Source of the DNA: Isoetes taiwanensis
Taxonomy: Eukaryota > Streptophyta > Lycopodiopsida > Isoetales > Isoetaceae
Assembly (NCBI GenBank): GCA_021234155.1
Contig: JAJEKV010000003.1
Location: forward strand, 28,319,166-28,383,165
Direction of reading: 5' to 3'
Length of the DNA: 64,000 bases
Positions 21,544 through 32,137 of the stretch are shown here, in pieces (position 1 is the first letter of the stretch; each line of letters starts with the position of its first letter). Both the position numbers and the translations under genes were made by a program. The notes beneath the pieces are model-generated. The model was not told where the DNA came from. It searched no databases and saw only the letters and a program-made list of their open reading frames with translations.

Positions 21544-23466
21544 TCTTCTTATATTATAAAGTTTTAGCGTATGTCTTGCATCAAACCCTAATTTAGATAG
21601 TTGAGATCGTCTGATTGCATTTGAAGGCCGAGATTTATCGCACAACTTCCCACCACCATGATTGGCCATGCTCTGATCTTGAAAATGGCAGAGAAAAGGG
21701 CAAAGTGAGAGGCAAAAAGGCACAGGTAAAAGGGAAAGACGGAGAAGGAAAAAGGAAAGGGAAAAGAGCACGAAAAAGGGAAAGAAAAAGAAAGGGAGAA
21801 AAAGGAAGGAAAAAAAGACACTATAAAAAGGAAAAGGGGGAAAGGGTGAGGACAGAATAAGGGAAAAGAAAAGGGGAAGGGAGGAAAGGGAAGAAAAAAG
21901 GGGCAACGGAAAAAATGTGAAGACGAAAAGGGTGACGTAAGGGAAAAAGGGGAAGATAAGAATGGTGGAGAGGGAAAAAAGGGCATGGAAAAATAGAAAG
22001 GGAAGGAAAAAGGAGGCGAAAAAGGGAAAAGGGCATGAGGAAAAGAGAGAGGGAAATGAGAGAGGAAGGAGAAAGTGGCACGAGAAGAGGAAAAGGGTGA
22101 GGAAAGGAAAAAAAGAAAGGGAAAAAGAGATGGAAAAAGGGAAAAGGAAAAAGCGAAAAGCAAAAAGAGAACAGAAAACATGGAATAGGAAAAGAGGAAA
22201 AGGGAAAAGGGGAAGAGGGTGGGAAAAGGAGGAAAAAGGGCATGTGAAAAGGTGGAAAAAATGGAATGGAAAAAGGTGTGGGAAAATGGAAAGGAAAAGA
22301 GAGAAGGAAAAAAAGGGTGGAAAGGAAAGCGGAAAAGGGCATGGAAAAAGAGAAAAGGATGAAAAAAAGAAGGAAAAGGAAAAATGAAATGGGAGGCGAA
22401 AAGGGAAAGGGGAAAGAAAAAAGAACACGAGGAATAAGGAGGGAAAATGGAAAAGAGGAAGGGAAAAAGGGCACGGAAAAAACTGGAAGAGGGAAAGGGT
22501 GAGGAAAGGGTAAAAATAAAGGGAAAAAGAGCATGGGGAAAGGGAAAAGAAAAAGAAAAAAAGGGAATAGGGACGGGGAAAAGGGGAAGAGGGTAAGGAA
22601 AGGCGGAAGAAAAGGCAAGTAAAAAAAAGTGGAAAAAAGGGAATGGAAAAATACATGGGAAAAAGGGAAAAGGAAAAAGGAAAGAGAAAGGGAAAGGGAA
22701 AGGGAAAGGGAAAGGGAAAGGGAAAGAGAAAAGGAAAGGGGGAAGGAAAGAGGAAAAGGGCACGGGAAAAATGGAAAGGGTGGGGAAATGATGAAAAAAA
22801 GAAGGAAAGGGAAAAGGAAAAAGGGAGGCGGAAAGGGGGGAAGGAAAGGAAAAAAGGCATGAGAAAAAAGAAAGAAGAAAATGGGAAAAAAGAGACATGA
22901 GATAAAGAAGAAGGGTGAGGAGAGGAAGAAAAACAAAAAAAAAAAAAGGTGGGGAAAAGGGAATGCAAAAAGGGCATGAGAAAAGGGAAGGGAAAAGAGA
23001 AAAGCAAAAGGAATGGGAAAAGGAAAGGGAAAAAAGATCATGAGAAAAATGGGAAGGGTGGAGAAAGATGAAAAGGGAAGGAAACAAGCCGTCAAAAAAA
23101 GGGAAAGGGAAAGGGAAAGGGAAAGGGAAAGGGAAAGGGAAAGGGAAAGGGAAAAATGAGAAGGAGAAAAGGAAGAAAAAGAGGAGGGAGAAGAGGGTAA
23201 AAAAAAAAGAGAGAGAAGGAGAAAAGTAAATGTGCAGGGAAAATAAGAAAAGGGAAAAAAGAAAGTGTGTAAGAAAATGAGGAAAAAAAGGATATGCAGG
23301 ATAGAGCAAAGGGAAGGTTATCAAATGCACAAAAACCTCTTATAGCCTAGCAATGATGGACTTGGTTTCTATTATATTAGATGTATAAAAATGAGTCTGA
23401 GCTGAATAGGTTTCCATCCACAAATGTTCCCAACATTTGCCCAGCAACGCTGGGCACCATTACTAG
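21544..23466 (+). mobile_element. Non-autonomous Helitron, 1923 bp
   Basis: The left end starts TCTTCTTATATTATAAAG after an A (21543). The right end has the perfect hairpin GCCCAGC-AAC-GCTGGGC (23439-23455), seven more bases and CTAG (23463-23466), followed by T. These are the Helitron rules: 5' TC, a 3' hairpin then CTRR, insertion between A and T, no target duplication. Removing it rejoins the host frame as CGA CAT ATT TTC CTT CTA AAG. No Rep/helicase is encoded, so it would need a helper. Most of the interior is a purine tract. Confidence 0.88.
21683..23310. repeat. Almost pure polypurine tract with (GGGAAA)n cores
   Basis: For about 1.6 kb the plus strand is almost entirely A and G, with occasional TG or C interruptions. 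Perfect GGGAAA runs lie at about 22688-22735 and 23101-23152; the rest is diverged GGAAAAGGG/GGGCATGG variants. Long minus-strand frames across it encode only Phe, Ser, Pro and Leu and are composition artefacts. Such strand asymmetry can form intramolecular triplexes and stall replication. Confidence 0.95.
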
Positions 23467-24788
23467 TTTTCCTTCTAAAGTGGTATTCTGCTAACGGCAA
23501 AATTCATGAGCCCCTCCGTAGCACGGATCTTCTCACCATTTGGCCAGATCTCTCCATTGAGGATAAAGGACTCCTCTGTGCTCTTTTGGTATATGGCCTC
23601 CTCACCTGTGAAGATCCTGAATTCTTCATCTTCCGCCTGGTCCAGCCCATGCCTTATGTTCTTCATGATACTCTGGACAAGTTCCATGATGGACCCCACC
23701 GGGTCTTCAGTGGCAATGAACACGCTCAATGGTTGCTGTTACCCGACAACAAATATTTACAGGATCCAGCTCACGCCAACACTTTCAAAGAGGAGTACAT
23801 GCCAGAACTTGCTACTCATCTTCCTCTCTGGACTGCCGAGACACTGCAACAAGTTCGTAAGAATTTGTCTGAGGATGAGGGTATTCAATTTGCCCAAATC
23901 TATTTGCAACATCTGGGCGGCTACAACACTCTGCGTGTATATCTGGACAGCCACACTGTCCCCATGGAATGGGTTTCCCCACCTGTACATAGTATGCTTC
24001 CTTCTTCTGATTGGGAGCAATGGTGTCAAACATTGGATGCAGATCTCGTTCGAGAATTCAGGGAGCAGGCTCAAAAGCCCACGATGCAGTCCCAACCTGA
24101 AAATTATCCGTATGCATCTCTGGGAGCGCCACCACGACGATGTTATCTCACCTCTGATTGGCGTCTCCCCTTTTGGACCAAGGTTATGGATGGGCACGCT
24201 GACTGGACTCCTGCTCACATTTCCACGGATCTCAGGTGGGATCCCCGCTTTATACGCCGCTCTATCTGGCCTGACGGTGATACCTTAGAACGCAGCAATT
24301 GGATCTATATCCCCAACGAAAAAGGCTGGCTGACGCCAACTCATGCTATCTGGGGTCTCACTCAGTTCTTAGAGTGTGCTGCCACCTCCCCGGATCCTTT
24401 TGTTCATTGTCAAGCAGGTTTTTGTGCTGCTCTGAAGTGCCTGCTGTTGTGCTCGCTTGCAAGGAAGCGACCGATTTATTATTGTAACCCTAATGCAAGT
24501 GCCCGTGCCTTCGGTCTTCAGACCTATCTTCTGATGGAGTGCCAATATGTCACTGCGGAGGCTCACCGTGCCTTTGAAGACATGGTGCAGTCTGGATTTC
24601 TCATCGACGCTCATCCTGCAATTGGTCTCAATACTCCTGAGGCTCTCAAGGAAAGGCAGGAGCTCATCACGACCTATCATTCTGGCAACCGCCCTCATAC
24701 TAGACAAGATGATTTTGAAGTTGCTGGATTTCCGCCTCCTGAGTCTGTTCCACCTTTTCTCTCCCCTGAGTGTCGTTTGGTGGGGGAG

Positions 24789-25324
24789 TGTTAGTCCTGT
24801 ACGTCCTGGATTCATGCACACCACGGATCAAGGCAGGAATAAGACGCCAGGTCAAGGTCAAGCATCAGGTAGCAAATCCCCTCCGAAGACTACGTCGAAG
24901 ACCACGATGAAGACCACGCCAAAGAAGAGATAGAGAACAGATAAATGACGCACTGGCACAGTCAGCACTTAGCGTGATTCCAGACACCTAAAGAAGGCAC
25001 TGCCAGATTTCCTGGAAATCAGGCTTTGATTAAGGAGTTGGTAGCAAGATCTGCCAAACACCTATTTTGGGCCCAAGGTCGTTGTACTATATATATGAGT
25101 AGAGTTAGAACTCAGTTTTCTAGATGAGTTTTAGTCCTTGTCCGACTTTTTCTCTCGTTTCCGAGAGTTCATGTACACTCAGTGATATTAAGGAAGCATC
25201 ATTATCTTCACTGTTTGTGGTTCTTTCCTATTTTTCCTTTTCTGTTCCTTTGCAAAATCCCGTGTGACACTCAGCCAGGATTTTCCTGTTTGATCCAAGG
25301 GTCCTCACCGAGGGCTGTCTTACA
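24789..25324 (+). mobile_element. 3' LTR of the coiled-coil element
   Basis: The LTR starts TGTTAGTCC directly after the purine-rich GGTGGGGGAG (polypurine tract, about 24779-24788) and ends GGCTGTCTTACA, giving TGT...ACA termini. A TATA box (TATATATAT, 25088-25096) sits in the expected U3 position. Length is 536 bp. I found no matching 5' LTR near 19 kb, so the element's left end is missing or was replaced. Confidence 0.65.
25088..25096 (+). promoter_or_regulatory. LTR TATA box
   Basis: TATATATAT inside the 3' LTR, followed about 40 bases later by a T-rich leader, suits the U3/R boundary of an LTR promoter. Confidence 0.45.
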
Positions 25325-25611
25325 GGACATCCCGAACCTAGACCCTAAACACCAGATGTCAAATATGTTGCGTGTGCAGATGATTTGACTCACTCACATA
25401 CTTAACTATTACACAAACAACTCAATGCGGCAACCCAACCCCCAAATTTTTATTAAGACAAACAAGTCCTCGTCAACGAACGTTGGTTCATTCATGTGCA
25501 TCTGAGATCTTAGGAATAAATATCAAAAAAATAATGTAGATAGTAGTGTATTCGAAGCTCATGGGTTTAAGTAATCGTCCCGATCCTCCACCACCACGTT
25601 TGCATCTGGGT
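25325..25611. other. No gene seen
   Basis: Flank between the LTR end and the minus-strand RING-like relic. No coding or repeat signal beyond simple AT-rich words. Confidence 0.4.
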
Positions 25612-26980
25612 TCACCCAATCACCTGCTGGCCCAGGAGTGGGAGGCAGGTACCTTCACGCGGTTCTTCCACCCCCCTCCAAAGGTCCATTTCACGTTGGG
25701 TATGTAACGCGTGAACCATTCCGTCCCTCCTGCGAGCAATCAGAGGTGGCAAGGGAGGCATGCGTGATTGCATGTTGAGCACGGCATACTGGCGCTCTGG
25801 TATAATATATCCATCCTCTGCTGAACAGAACCTACTGCCCATCGTCCAATCCAATAAACACCTCAAATGCAGACGATGTCCACATCCCAAGGCATACCAA
25901 CCAACTTGGGTCAGATTGTCCCCACACCCTTGACAAAATCTGAAGTCCCCATTCTTTACATCCTCCCACTGGCTCTCATATAGATATTCGGGAGGGCGGT
26001 ATGCAATGCCCTACTCCTTTGAGACTCTAAGGGGATCAGAATCTAAGGCTCTGATCAGGGTGCGCATATGCTCATTGTCTACCCTCAACACCATGTTTTC
26101 CCTACCCAAAGCTGCAAGTTGATTCTTCGTGTCTAGTAATTCCGCAACCATCTTGTCGTGAGCATTTGCACGGTCTTTTAAGCGGAAGTTTTCCTTTGAC
26201 AGAGTAAGATTTTGACTTCTTTCATTCTCTAACTGAGCCTTCAGATCCACCTCTTCTGTCACTGCACCTACTGCTGCAACCCCCGCCACATCTAAAAGTT
26301 TTATGGCATCTTGAAGCAAATAGGTTATAGTCACGGGTTCATCACCAAGAGCGCTTTCAGAATCGTTCGCGAGCTTCACTCTCTTGCTGCTACCACTACC
26401 GCTTCCTTGTTTCCATTTTCTACTAGTATAATTTACGGGCTCCCCTTTCACAATCTCATAGTACACTTGCTTGACAAACGTCTTCTGAATTCATGGTTTT
26501 TTATCGTCGTTCCTTTCACTTGGACCCACCTCTCCAAAGCTTTAGCTCGAACTTCAGGGATCTTGCAGTCGTATGCCTTATACTTACCTGCTCTCCTGCT
26601 TGGCTAGTCGGCGTCAAACTGTTTGGCGTCTATATTGGCCTATCCGCTCCATGCGGGCAACAACCTGGGCCCGTGTCACATGCAACTCCATGCACCTTTG
26701 TAATTGTGAAACCTTCTTTCTTGGCCACTTCTTCCATTGCCCTCAATCTCAACAGCTCTTTTGCATGCGCTTCATTTATTCTAGCATGTTCCTCTACTCT
26801 CTGTAGCTGTTGTGCCCTAACCTCCGACAATGTAGGTAGAGAAGGGAATACAAAGCCATCTGGAGTTCTCAAAAAGGACAGCAAGGAGAAGTTGGCTCCT
26901 TGCCCAGTTTCATCAGCCCCTTCTCTCGTCTGACGAGAAATAGTATCTTGCTGATGAGACGAACTCGGTTGTTGAGACAT
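25612..26980 (-). pseudogene. Coiled-coil protein with partial RING-H2 finger, broken
   Basis: The minus strand starts at ATG 26980 (MSQQPSSSHQQDTISRQ), followed by a charged helical stretch (VRAQQLQRVEEHARINEAHA). A coiled coil comes next (26290-26020, for example LKAQLENERSQNLTLSKENF). C-terminally, after a TAG at 26011, the same frame continues through CQGCGDNLTQVGW and LGCGHRLHLRCLLDW (about 25930-25850). The cluster C-x-H-x2-H-x2-C is the core of a RING-H2 finger, but only one later Cys follows, so a full second zinc site is doubtful. Frameshifts near 26630 and 26485 and the TAG make it a pseudogene, unless some gaps are introns (AG|GTAAGT at about 26588). RING proteins are usually ubiquitin ligases. 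A kinase-like relic lies just upstream on the same strand. Confidence 0.55.
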
Positions 26981-27215
26981 TCTTTTTGTTTGGTACTAGG
27001 TAACTTATTTGTTCGTTTTCTTGCGTATACGTTTTATGTTATTAACTGCGCAAAATAAAAAACAACTCAATATGACTTATAAATTATAAAAAAAATCAAG
27101 TGCAACAAAAATAAATACATAAGAATGGCAAAGATGTTTTATTAAATGTGTCTAAAGCAATTGTTCAATCAATAAATTTTTTTGGTTGCATACAAGAGAG
27201 CTCATAAATGGCACG

Positions 27216-28926
27216 TTAAGCGTGACTTGGTCCAGCTTGGTCAGCATCGTCTGCACCTAACCCAACTTGAGGAATCCAATCTGATTCCATTTGGGGTCTT
27301 GTGCAATGTGTTGGAGAGCAATTCCAAGTGCTCCGCATGGTGTTCAGTAGCTGGTTCAGATCAAACTTGTGTGCCTTGTCTCGTATTGGGGATTCGACAC
27401 AGTGCTTCAAATAATCGCACATGTTTCGAAACCTCTGGCTTTGTTCAGTGGTACCCATAGCCTCCAAGAAAGAATGCTTGCGTGCAAAATCAGCAAGGTA
27501 ATAGATAAAGTAGGCTGCCCCTAAAAGGTCGAAATCTACCCTTAGTTCCATCTCTTTTTGGACCCCAATACAAATCATCATGCATGTATGGATAGGCAAG
27601 TCTTTCATTCTCAATCGCCTTTTTGGCAGTACCATCCATGCCTTTGTATGCCCACCGCTTCACTTCCACAGGCTCACCTATTAGCCTTTCTTCTCCCCAA
27701 TCTCATATACCAATATAAATAGCCTAGGGGTCCATGCATCCTCTCTCTTTTCCAAAGTCAAAATGAAGCAAGACATTGCCCGGGTGCAAGTCCATGTGTA
27801 AATGGTGCTCTTTATGAAGCTTAAGCAAGCCGCTTAAAAACGACATAGTTAGATCACCCACTCTTTGAGCAACGTATAACTCTTGCTTCCTCCATTGCTC
27901 AAGCTTATGGACGTCGACCTCGACACTAGGCTTATACCCTAATCTTTTAAATGCATGCCTCGCAAACTCATTATCTCCATGATGCACAAAAAGAGATGCA
28001 CAAGAACCCCCATTCCAGTAAGGAAATATCAACCCTGTTCTTTCTAACCCAGTTGTACGACCAATGCAGCGTATGATAGAGCCATGTCTAACATGCATTT
28101 GCAACTCCCTCATGTTTTTCATCATGGCCTTTACTATCACATCAGGCCTCGCCGTACCTAACCACACATCATCATTCTGAAATTTAACACAATAGGGTTC
28201 GTCTTTAAGAAAACTAGAACCCAAAATATTGCATTTGAACACCGTTCCATATGTTCCCGAACCAATTCTAGTCTTGTTGATTATTTGAGAGGAATCCACC
28301 ATTGCAAACCATATAGTCTTGGCATCTGCCCTTTTTCTTTTTTCCCACTCTTTATCAGTCTCACTAGGACGCTTGGCTCTAATAGTCTGTGCCAAAACTT
28401 TCTTAACTAGATGAGGGGGTTGATGGGTTTCCTTTCTAAGCTTTCGATTCGTCCAAGCTATATTCCATTCCACCGCATTATCTTTTAGAGACTCTCTCAA
28501 GCGCGGACTAGTGAAATTTGCCACCGCATGAATCATATTTCCAGTTGTACGAGATACATTCCCATCTATCCAAGCATACCTTTCAGAATCAATCTTTTCA
28601 GGTTCTAGCTCTATCATTCGAGGCCCAAAAGCTCTCTCATCATCTTTCATGAGAGTTGAGTGGAAGTCTAGCCATCCTTCGTCTGTTGTAGTAATCAACT
28701 CTAACTCAGATGGGGTGGCGGCGTATATTCGCTCACAGAGCCAATTCATCAAAGCGGGTCTTAAAGAAGACCATGGCTGTTGGGGTCTTGATCTTTTCCT
28801 CTGCATCTGAGTAGAGGACTCGACCTCTGGGTTCATTTGAGGCTTTGCTTCTAGCCTAGGTCCTTCTTTGGGGCTCATGTGAGGCTCTGCTTCTAGTCTA
28901 AGTCCTTCTAACTCTCGTGGATTCAT
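27216..28926 (-). pseudogene. Protein-kinase-like protein, broken
   Basis: From ATG 28926 the frame carries three degenerate copies of a Met-Asn-Pro/RLEAEP repeat. An unrecognised N-terminal region of about 200 residues follows, with a kinase fold after it: glycine loop IGSGTYGTVFKC, Lys in PYCVKFQ and catalytic loop HMDLHPGNVLLHFD. HMD replaces HRD, but the Asp and Asn are kept. After the stop at 27724-27726 the same frame continues through DWGEERLIGEPVEVKRW, where DWG sits at the DFG position. A frameshift near 27600 leads to a C-lobe-like helical part (VDFDLLGAAYFIYYLADF) ending at 27216. Two stops and one shift argue for a pseudogene; I cannot exclude unrecognised introns. An alternative upstream ATG is at 28986. 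Substrate and pathway are unknown. Confidence 0.65.
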
Positions 28927-28989
28927 AGCAGCTTTAGAAGAAAATGTGTAGCTAGCAATATGCCAACAGTAGCAAAGCAGCAACAATAC

Positions 28990-30059
28990 CTAAATGTCTG
29001 GGGGAAAAAAAACCCACTTTAGTGAGTGTCAATAAGCTGTGAAATAGTTCATTAAGATTCTAGTAAACTACTGAGTTTCAAGTTTGACGGTTAAACCCTA
29101 AACCCTACTAAGTTTCAAGTTGACAGTTATAGGCACCCTATGGTTAATCTACTGAGTTTGACGGTTCACGGTTATAGGAAATGCATTTTTCTCATTCTCT
29201 TCAATGAGTTTAACTTATGATCTGACCCTGACTCCATGAGGAAACTCCCTCATAGAGGTTGGCACTCAACTGAACATATTGCATTTGACCACCTGGCAAA
29301 CTCACGAATATTTAATGAAATATACGCCAATCCCTATATTAGTGTTGGAATTTCGTCAACAACACCATAAAAAAATAGGGTATATCTCATTCAAATATCC
29401 TCCTGACCTTTTATAAGAGTACAACACCCACCTTTCGAAACCGCGTGACCGAAGCCAACAAGCGGCACCAGGAGAGGGCTATACACCTCGGTGAAAGGTT
29501 GACCCTAGCAATCCTTGACATCAGCAATGACACCCACCCTCGGCATGGCACAATTCAATGTGGCACGCCAGGCGAGGATCGCTGCCTCAGCCAAGGATCA
29601 CTGCCGAAACTCTAAAACCTAATCTCTCTTAATCAACTCCCTAACTACTACTGTTGTCGATAAAAAGGGTAGGCAACCAAATTTCTAATTCTTATTTTTT
29701 TCTTTTGTTTTTGTTTTATTTATTGTTTCTGTTTTATTGTTTTTTTTTCTCTTTCTTTTTTTTTTTTGTTTTCATTATTTTCTCTACGAAAATCAGTCTG
29801 GATTCGTCCATAGAACAAGACGCTCACCATTGTCACGCCCCTCGATGGAGGGGGGCAACAGACGAGGGCCTCACTATGGAGGAACCCTAGACCTACTATA
29901 AAAGAAACAACAACAAAAAACTAACTAAGTTTGGCTAGAAACTAAGAAAAAAGTAAAAAAAAAAAGCAAAGGGGCACAGGTTGTGGAGCAGGGCGCAGAA
30001 GGTTTACCTTGTTCTGCGCAAAAAAACTGAAACAGCGCCTTGTTATATATATAAAAAAA
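28990..30059. other. Intergenic, with a T-rich tract
   Basis: No gene is supported. AAACCCTA-type telomere-like words at 29091-29105 are short and isolated. A strongly T-rich tract with tttctttttt runs spans about 29690-29785. Confidence 0.45.
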
Positions 30060-30269
30060 TTCGCGTAAGCGAAAACTACTGTTTCGCTTACGCGAAAACC
30101 TTTTCGCGTAAGCGAAACCTTCAAAAGAGTTTACGCGAACAAAAAAAAGTTTCGCGTAAGCGAAACCACGCGAAAAAAGTTTTGCGTAAGTGAACCTGAA
30201 GGTTTCGCTTACGCGAAATTTTTTTAAAGTTTTGCATAAGCGAAAATTAAGGTTTCGCTTTTGCGAAAT
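30060..30269. repeat. Cluster of about nine short palindromes, TTTCGCTTACGCGAA type
   Basis: Within 210 bases the 15-bp word TTCGCGTAAGCGAAA or its reverse complement TTTCGCTTACGCGAA recurs about nine times. Perfect copies are near 30060, 30082, 30102, 30150 and 30202; the others are variants. The word is nearly self-complementary and copies alternate in orientation, so both single copies and pairs can fold. Spacers are short and vary in length. Confidence 0.9.
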
Positions 30270-30284
30270 TTTTTTTTTCCGGCC

Positions 30285-30345
30285 GGCAGGTTAAAAATAC
30301 GAAAAATACGTATTTAACCTAAAAATACGTATTTTTAGACTTTAT
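30285..30345. repeat. AAATACGTATTT inverted repeats
   Basis: GGTTAAAAATACG...CGTATTTAACC forms an interrupted palindrome, followed by a second AAAAATACGTATTTTTA palindrome. It lies directly after the preceding palindrome cluster and a CCGGCCGGC word. Confidence 0.75.
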
Positions 30346-31839
30346 ACGTTTGGAAAAATAATTTCGTACGTACAGAACCTATCCCTGATCATAAGTGCTT
30401 GCGTGGCCTGCTGATGTCGCCAGGCTTGCAGGCATGCGTGGCATGCACATGTGTCAGGGTTTGTCAGGGTCTGTCAGGGAAAGCAGGATCTGGAAAAGCA
30501 GATAGGGAATGATAAACATTCTTTGAAAGGGTACAAGTTCAACAGGGCCATAATGAAGAAATTAAAAGGGGACAGTTAAGGGATTACTCGAAAAGAGCGT
30601 CTGATTATGATTGTCGGATCATACATGTTTGTCAAGGCAAAGAATTTGCAGGTGAATGATGTGGTAACTTTTGCGAGGGATGTCGAAGGTAGAAAATTCT
30701 ACATCAGCTGGCGAAGGGATACTTCTGTTGGTCGATCTGCTAGAAATTACAATGTATGAAGGCAACAACCCTTTGCAGAATTCCAGGATGTTTGGAGTTG
30801 ACATATGGTATTGAAGGAGCTTAATTTATACAAGGCCTATCTTTTATAACTAATATGGTAGTTTTGTAGAAAGTTTAGAGCCCAGATTATACAAAAATAG
30901 CTCTAAGCTTCTGGTTGATCCAGAATTTTGCAGGCAAACTGCCTTATATATATAACATGGTGTAAATAGAATCCAAGAAAATGAATATATCATATAGATT
31001 TCTGAAATTGAAACTGTATTCTTAGTTATCAAATCCTAAATGGGCACTGAATTGAGGGTTTATGAGAGATCTCAGAATCTCTTGGATTTACAGAATCTCT
31101 TGGATTTAGGGAGCAAGCAGGCAACAAGAAAAACCAGAAGCCCTAAAGGTGGACTGCTCGTTTTTTTAGCAATACTTCTCTTTATAGATGAAAAGCAATG
31201 CGTGTGGAAATTTAGATACTGTTATTGGGATAGTTCACAGAGTTATGTTTTCACAAAATACTGGAACCGGGCTCTGGGAGGGTGGTCATTAGCATATTGC
31301 CCACCGTAGGAGCGCTGCCAGGAAATGCTGCCTCAGAAACTTTTTTGGATCCCGCCTCTTGGGGTCCGGACTCTCCCCTCTTGTGAGGTAGCCGTGCAAG
31401 GTCCTGGACTTGTTTGACTTGGGGAAGGGTGCCAACTCGGTTTCTCCACAACGGGCTGCCCCGACTGTTCTAATGCTAACTCTTTCATCTAGACCTTCTC
31501 CGAAAATTCTGAAAATTGGGCTGTGTGCTGGTGATGAGAATCTAGCTGGCAAAAAATCAAAATTTAATTTCATACAATGCATTAATTACGAATTTATGAA
31601 TGTTTTGCCACTGCAAAAGCACCCCCCGACTTCTAATTGCCACATCGGGAGGAGGACAGGCCCAAACTCCATTCCGTCAGTTCCCCTTGCTCCGCGTTCT
31701 CAACTGCAGCTTCTCGGCCACATCCCAACTGCAACATACCAAAACTCGGCCCCCAAAATGCAAAACCCTTCTAGAACCTGGCCCTCTCCTTGGCAGATTT
31801 GGTCGGGACCTTGCGCCATGTCTTGACGTGGAGGGGGGC
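30346..31839. other. Unassigned DNA
   Basis: Open frames are short and show no recognisable domain. A GTCAGGGT(T/C)TGTCAGGG triplication lies at 30453-30480. From 31250 to 31830 GC content rises, but I see no coding similarity; the right end meets LINE sequence at about 31840. Confidence 0.4.
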
Positions 31840-32137
31840 TGTTGACACCAGTGAGAGTAAGCATTAGAGACTTTATTCCAAGCATTTATAAGATTCCTCA
31901 TAAGAGCAGAAGAATTCCTAGCTGGTTTGAGCAGGTTAAAAGCAGAAGATGGTAGAGAATGAACAATAGAAGGATGACCATCAATTGTGCTTTTGCTGAG
32001 CCAGTAATGAATAAACTTAGTTGCTGGATTATTTTGACTCAACAAAGACTTCCAAACATATTTCCCTGCTAAGGCATACCCCTGTAAGAGAAGGTTTTTG
32101 CAACCGAGACTTCCTTTTTGCTTTGAGTAACATATTT
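31840..32137 (-). pseudogene. LINE post-RT region, out of frame with the main ORF
   Basis: After the stop at 32138 the coding sequence continues in another frame: KNLLLQGYALAGKYVWKSLL, then a WLSKSTIDGHPSI block and ARNSSALMRNLINAWNKVS. This is the region between RT and the zinc finger in plant L1-like ORF2. It is cut at about 31840, so the copy lacks its 3' end. Confidence 0.75.

Larger units (their letters stand above)
19833..24794 (+). pseudogene. Coiled-coil, pol-less polyprotein of an LTR element, split by a Helitron
   Basis: From ATG 19833 (MAASPKFPTLQ, after a pyrimidine-rich leader) coding sequence in changing frames runs to TAG 24794. First comes an unrecognised globular part (LPIRNPSLTWAALQDQDVTQ near 20122). 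A Pro/Ser/Gln-rich linker follows (20590-20780), then a long coiled coil (20780-21480, for example LLEGQVSALQTQLTPLQAQV). A Trp-rich region of about 450 residues (23467-24794) completes it. Breaks are a frameshift near 20950 and stops at 21030 and 21147. The 1923-bp Helitron at 21544-23466 interrupts it; without that insert the last part is open for 574 codons. The stop lies six bases inside the 3' LTR. No protease, RT or integrase motif is present. It may be the Gag-like protein of a non-autonomous element or a captured host gene. Confidence 0.6.

Noticed and set aside
21508-23330. Three minus-strand open frames of 424-580 codons, rich in Phe, Ser, Pro and Leu
   Set aside because: They are translations of the pyrimidine strand of the purine tract, which rarely makes stop codons; no domain, no codon structure.
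29085-29110. Telomere-like AAACCCTA words
   Set aside because: Only two imperfect copies; not an interstitial telomeric array.
30060-30269. CRISPR-like array
   Set aside because: The repeat is palindromic, appears in both orientations and has short irregular spacers; the context is a plant nuclear genome.
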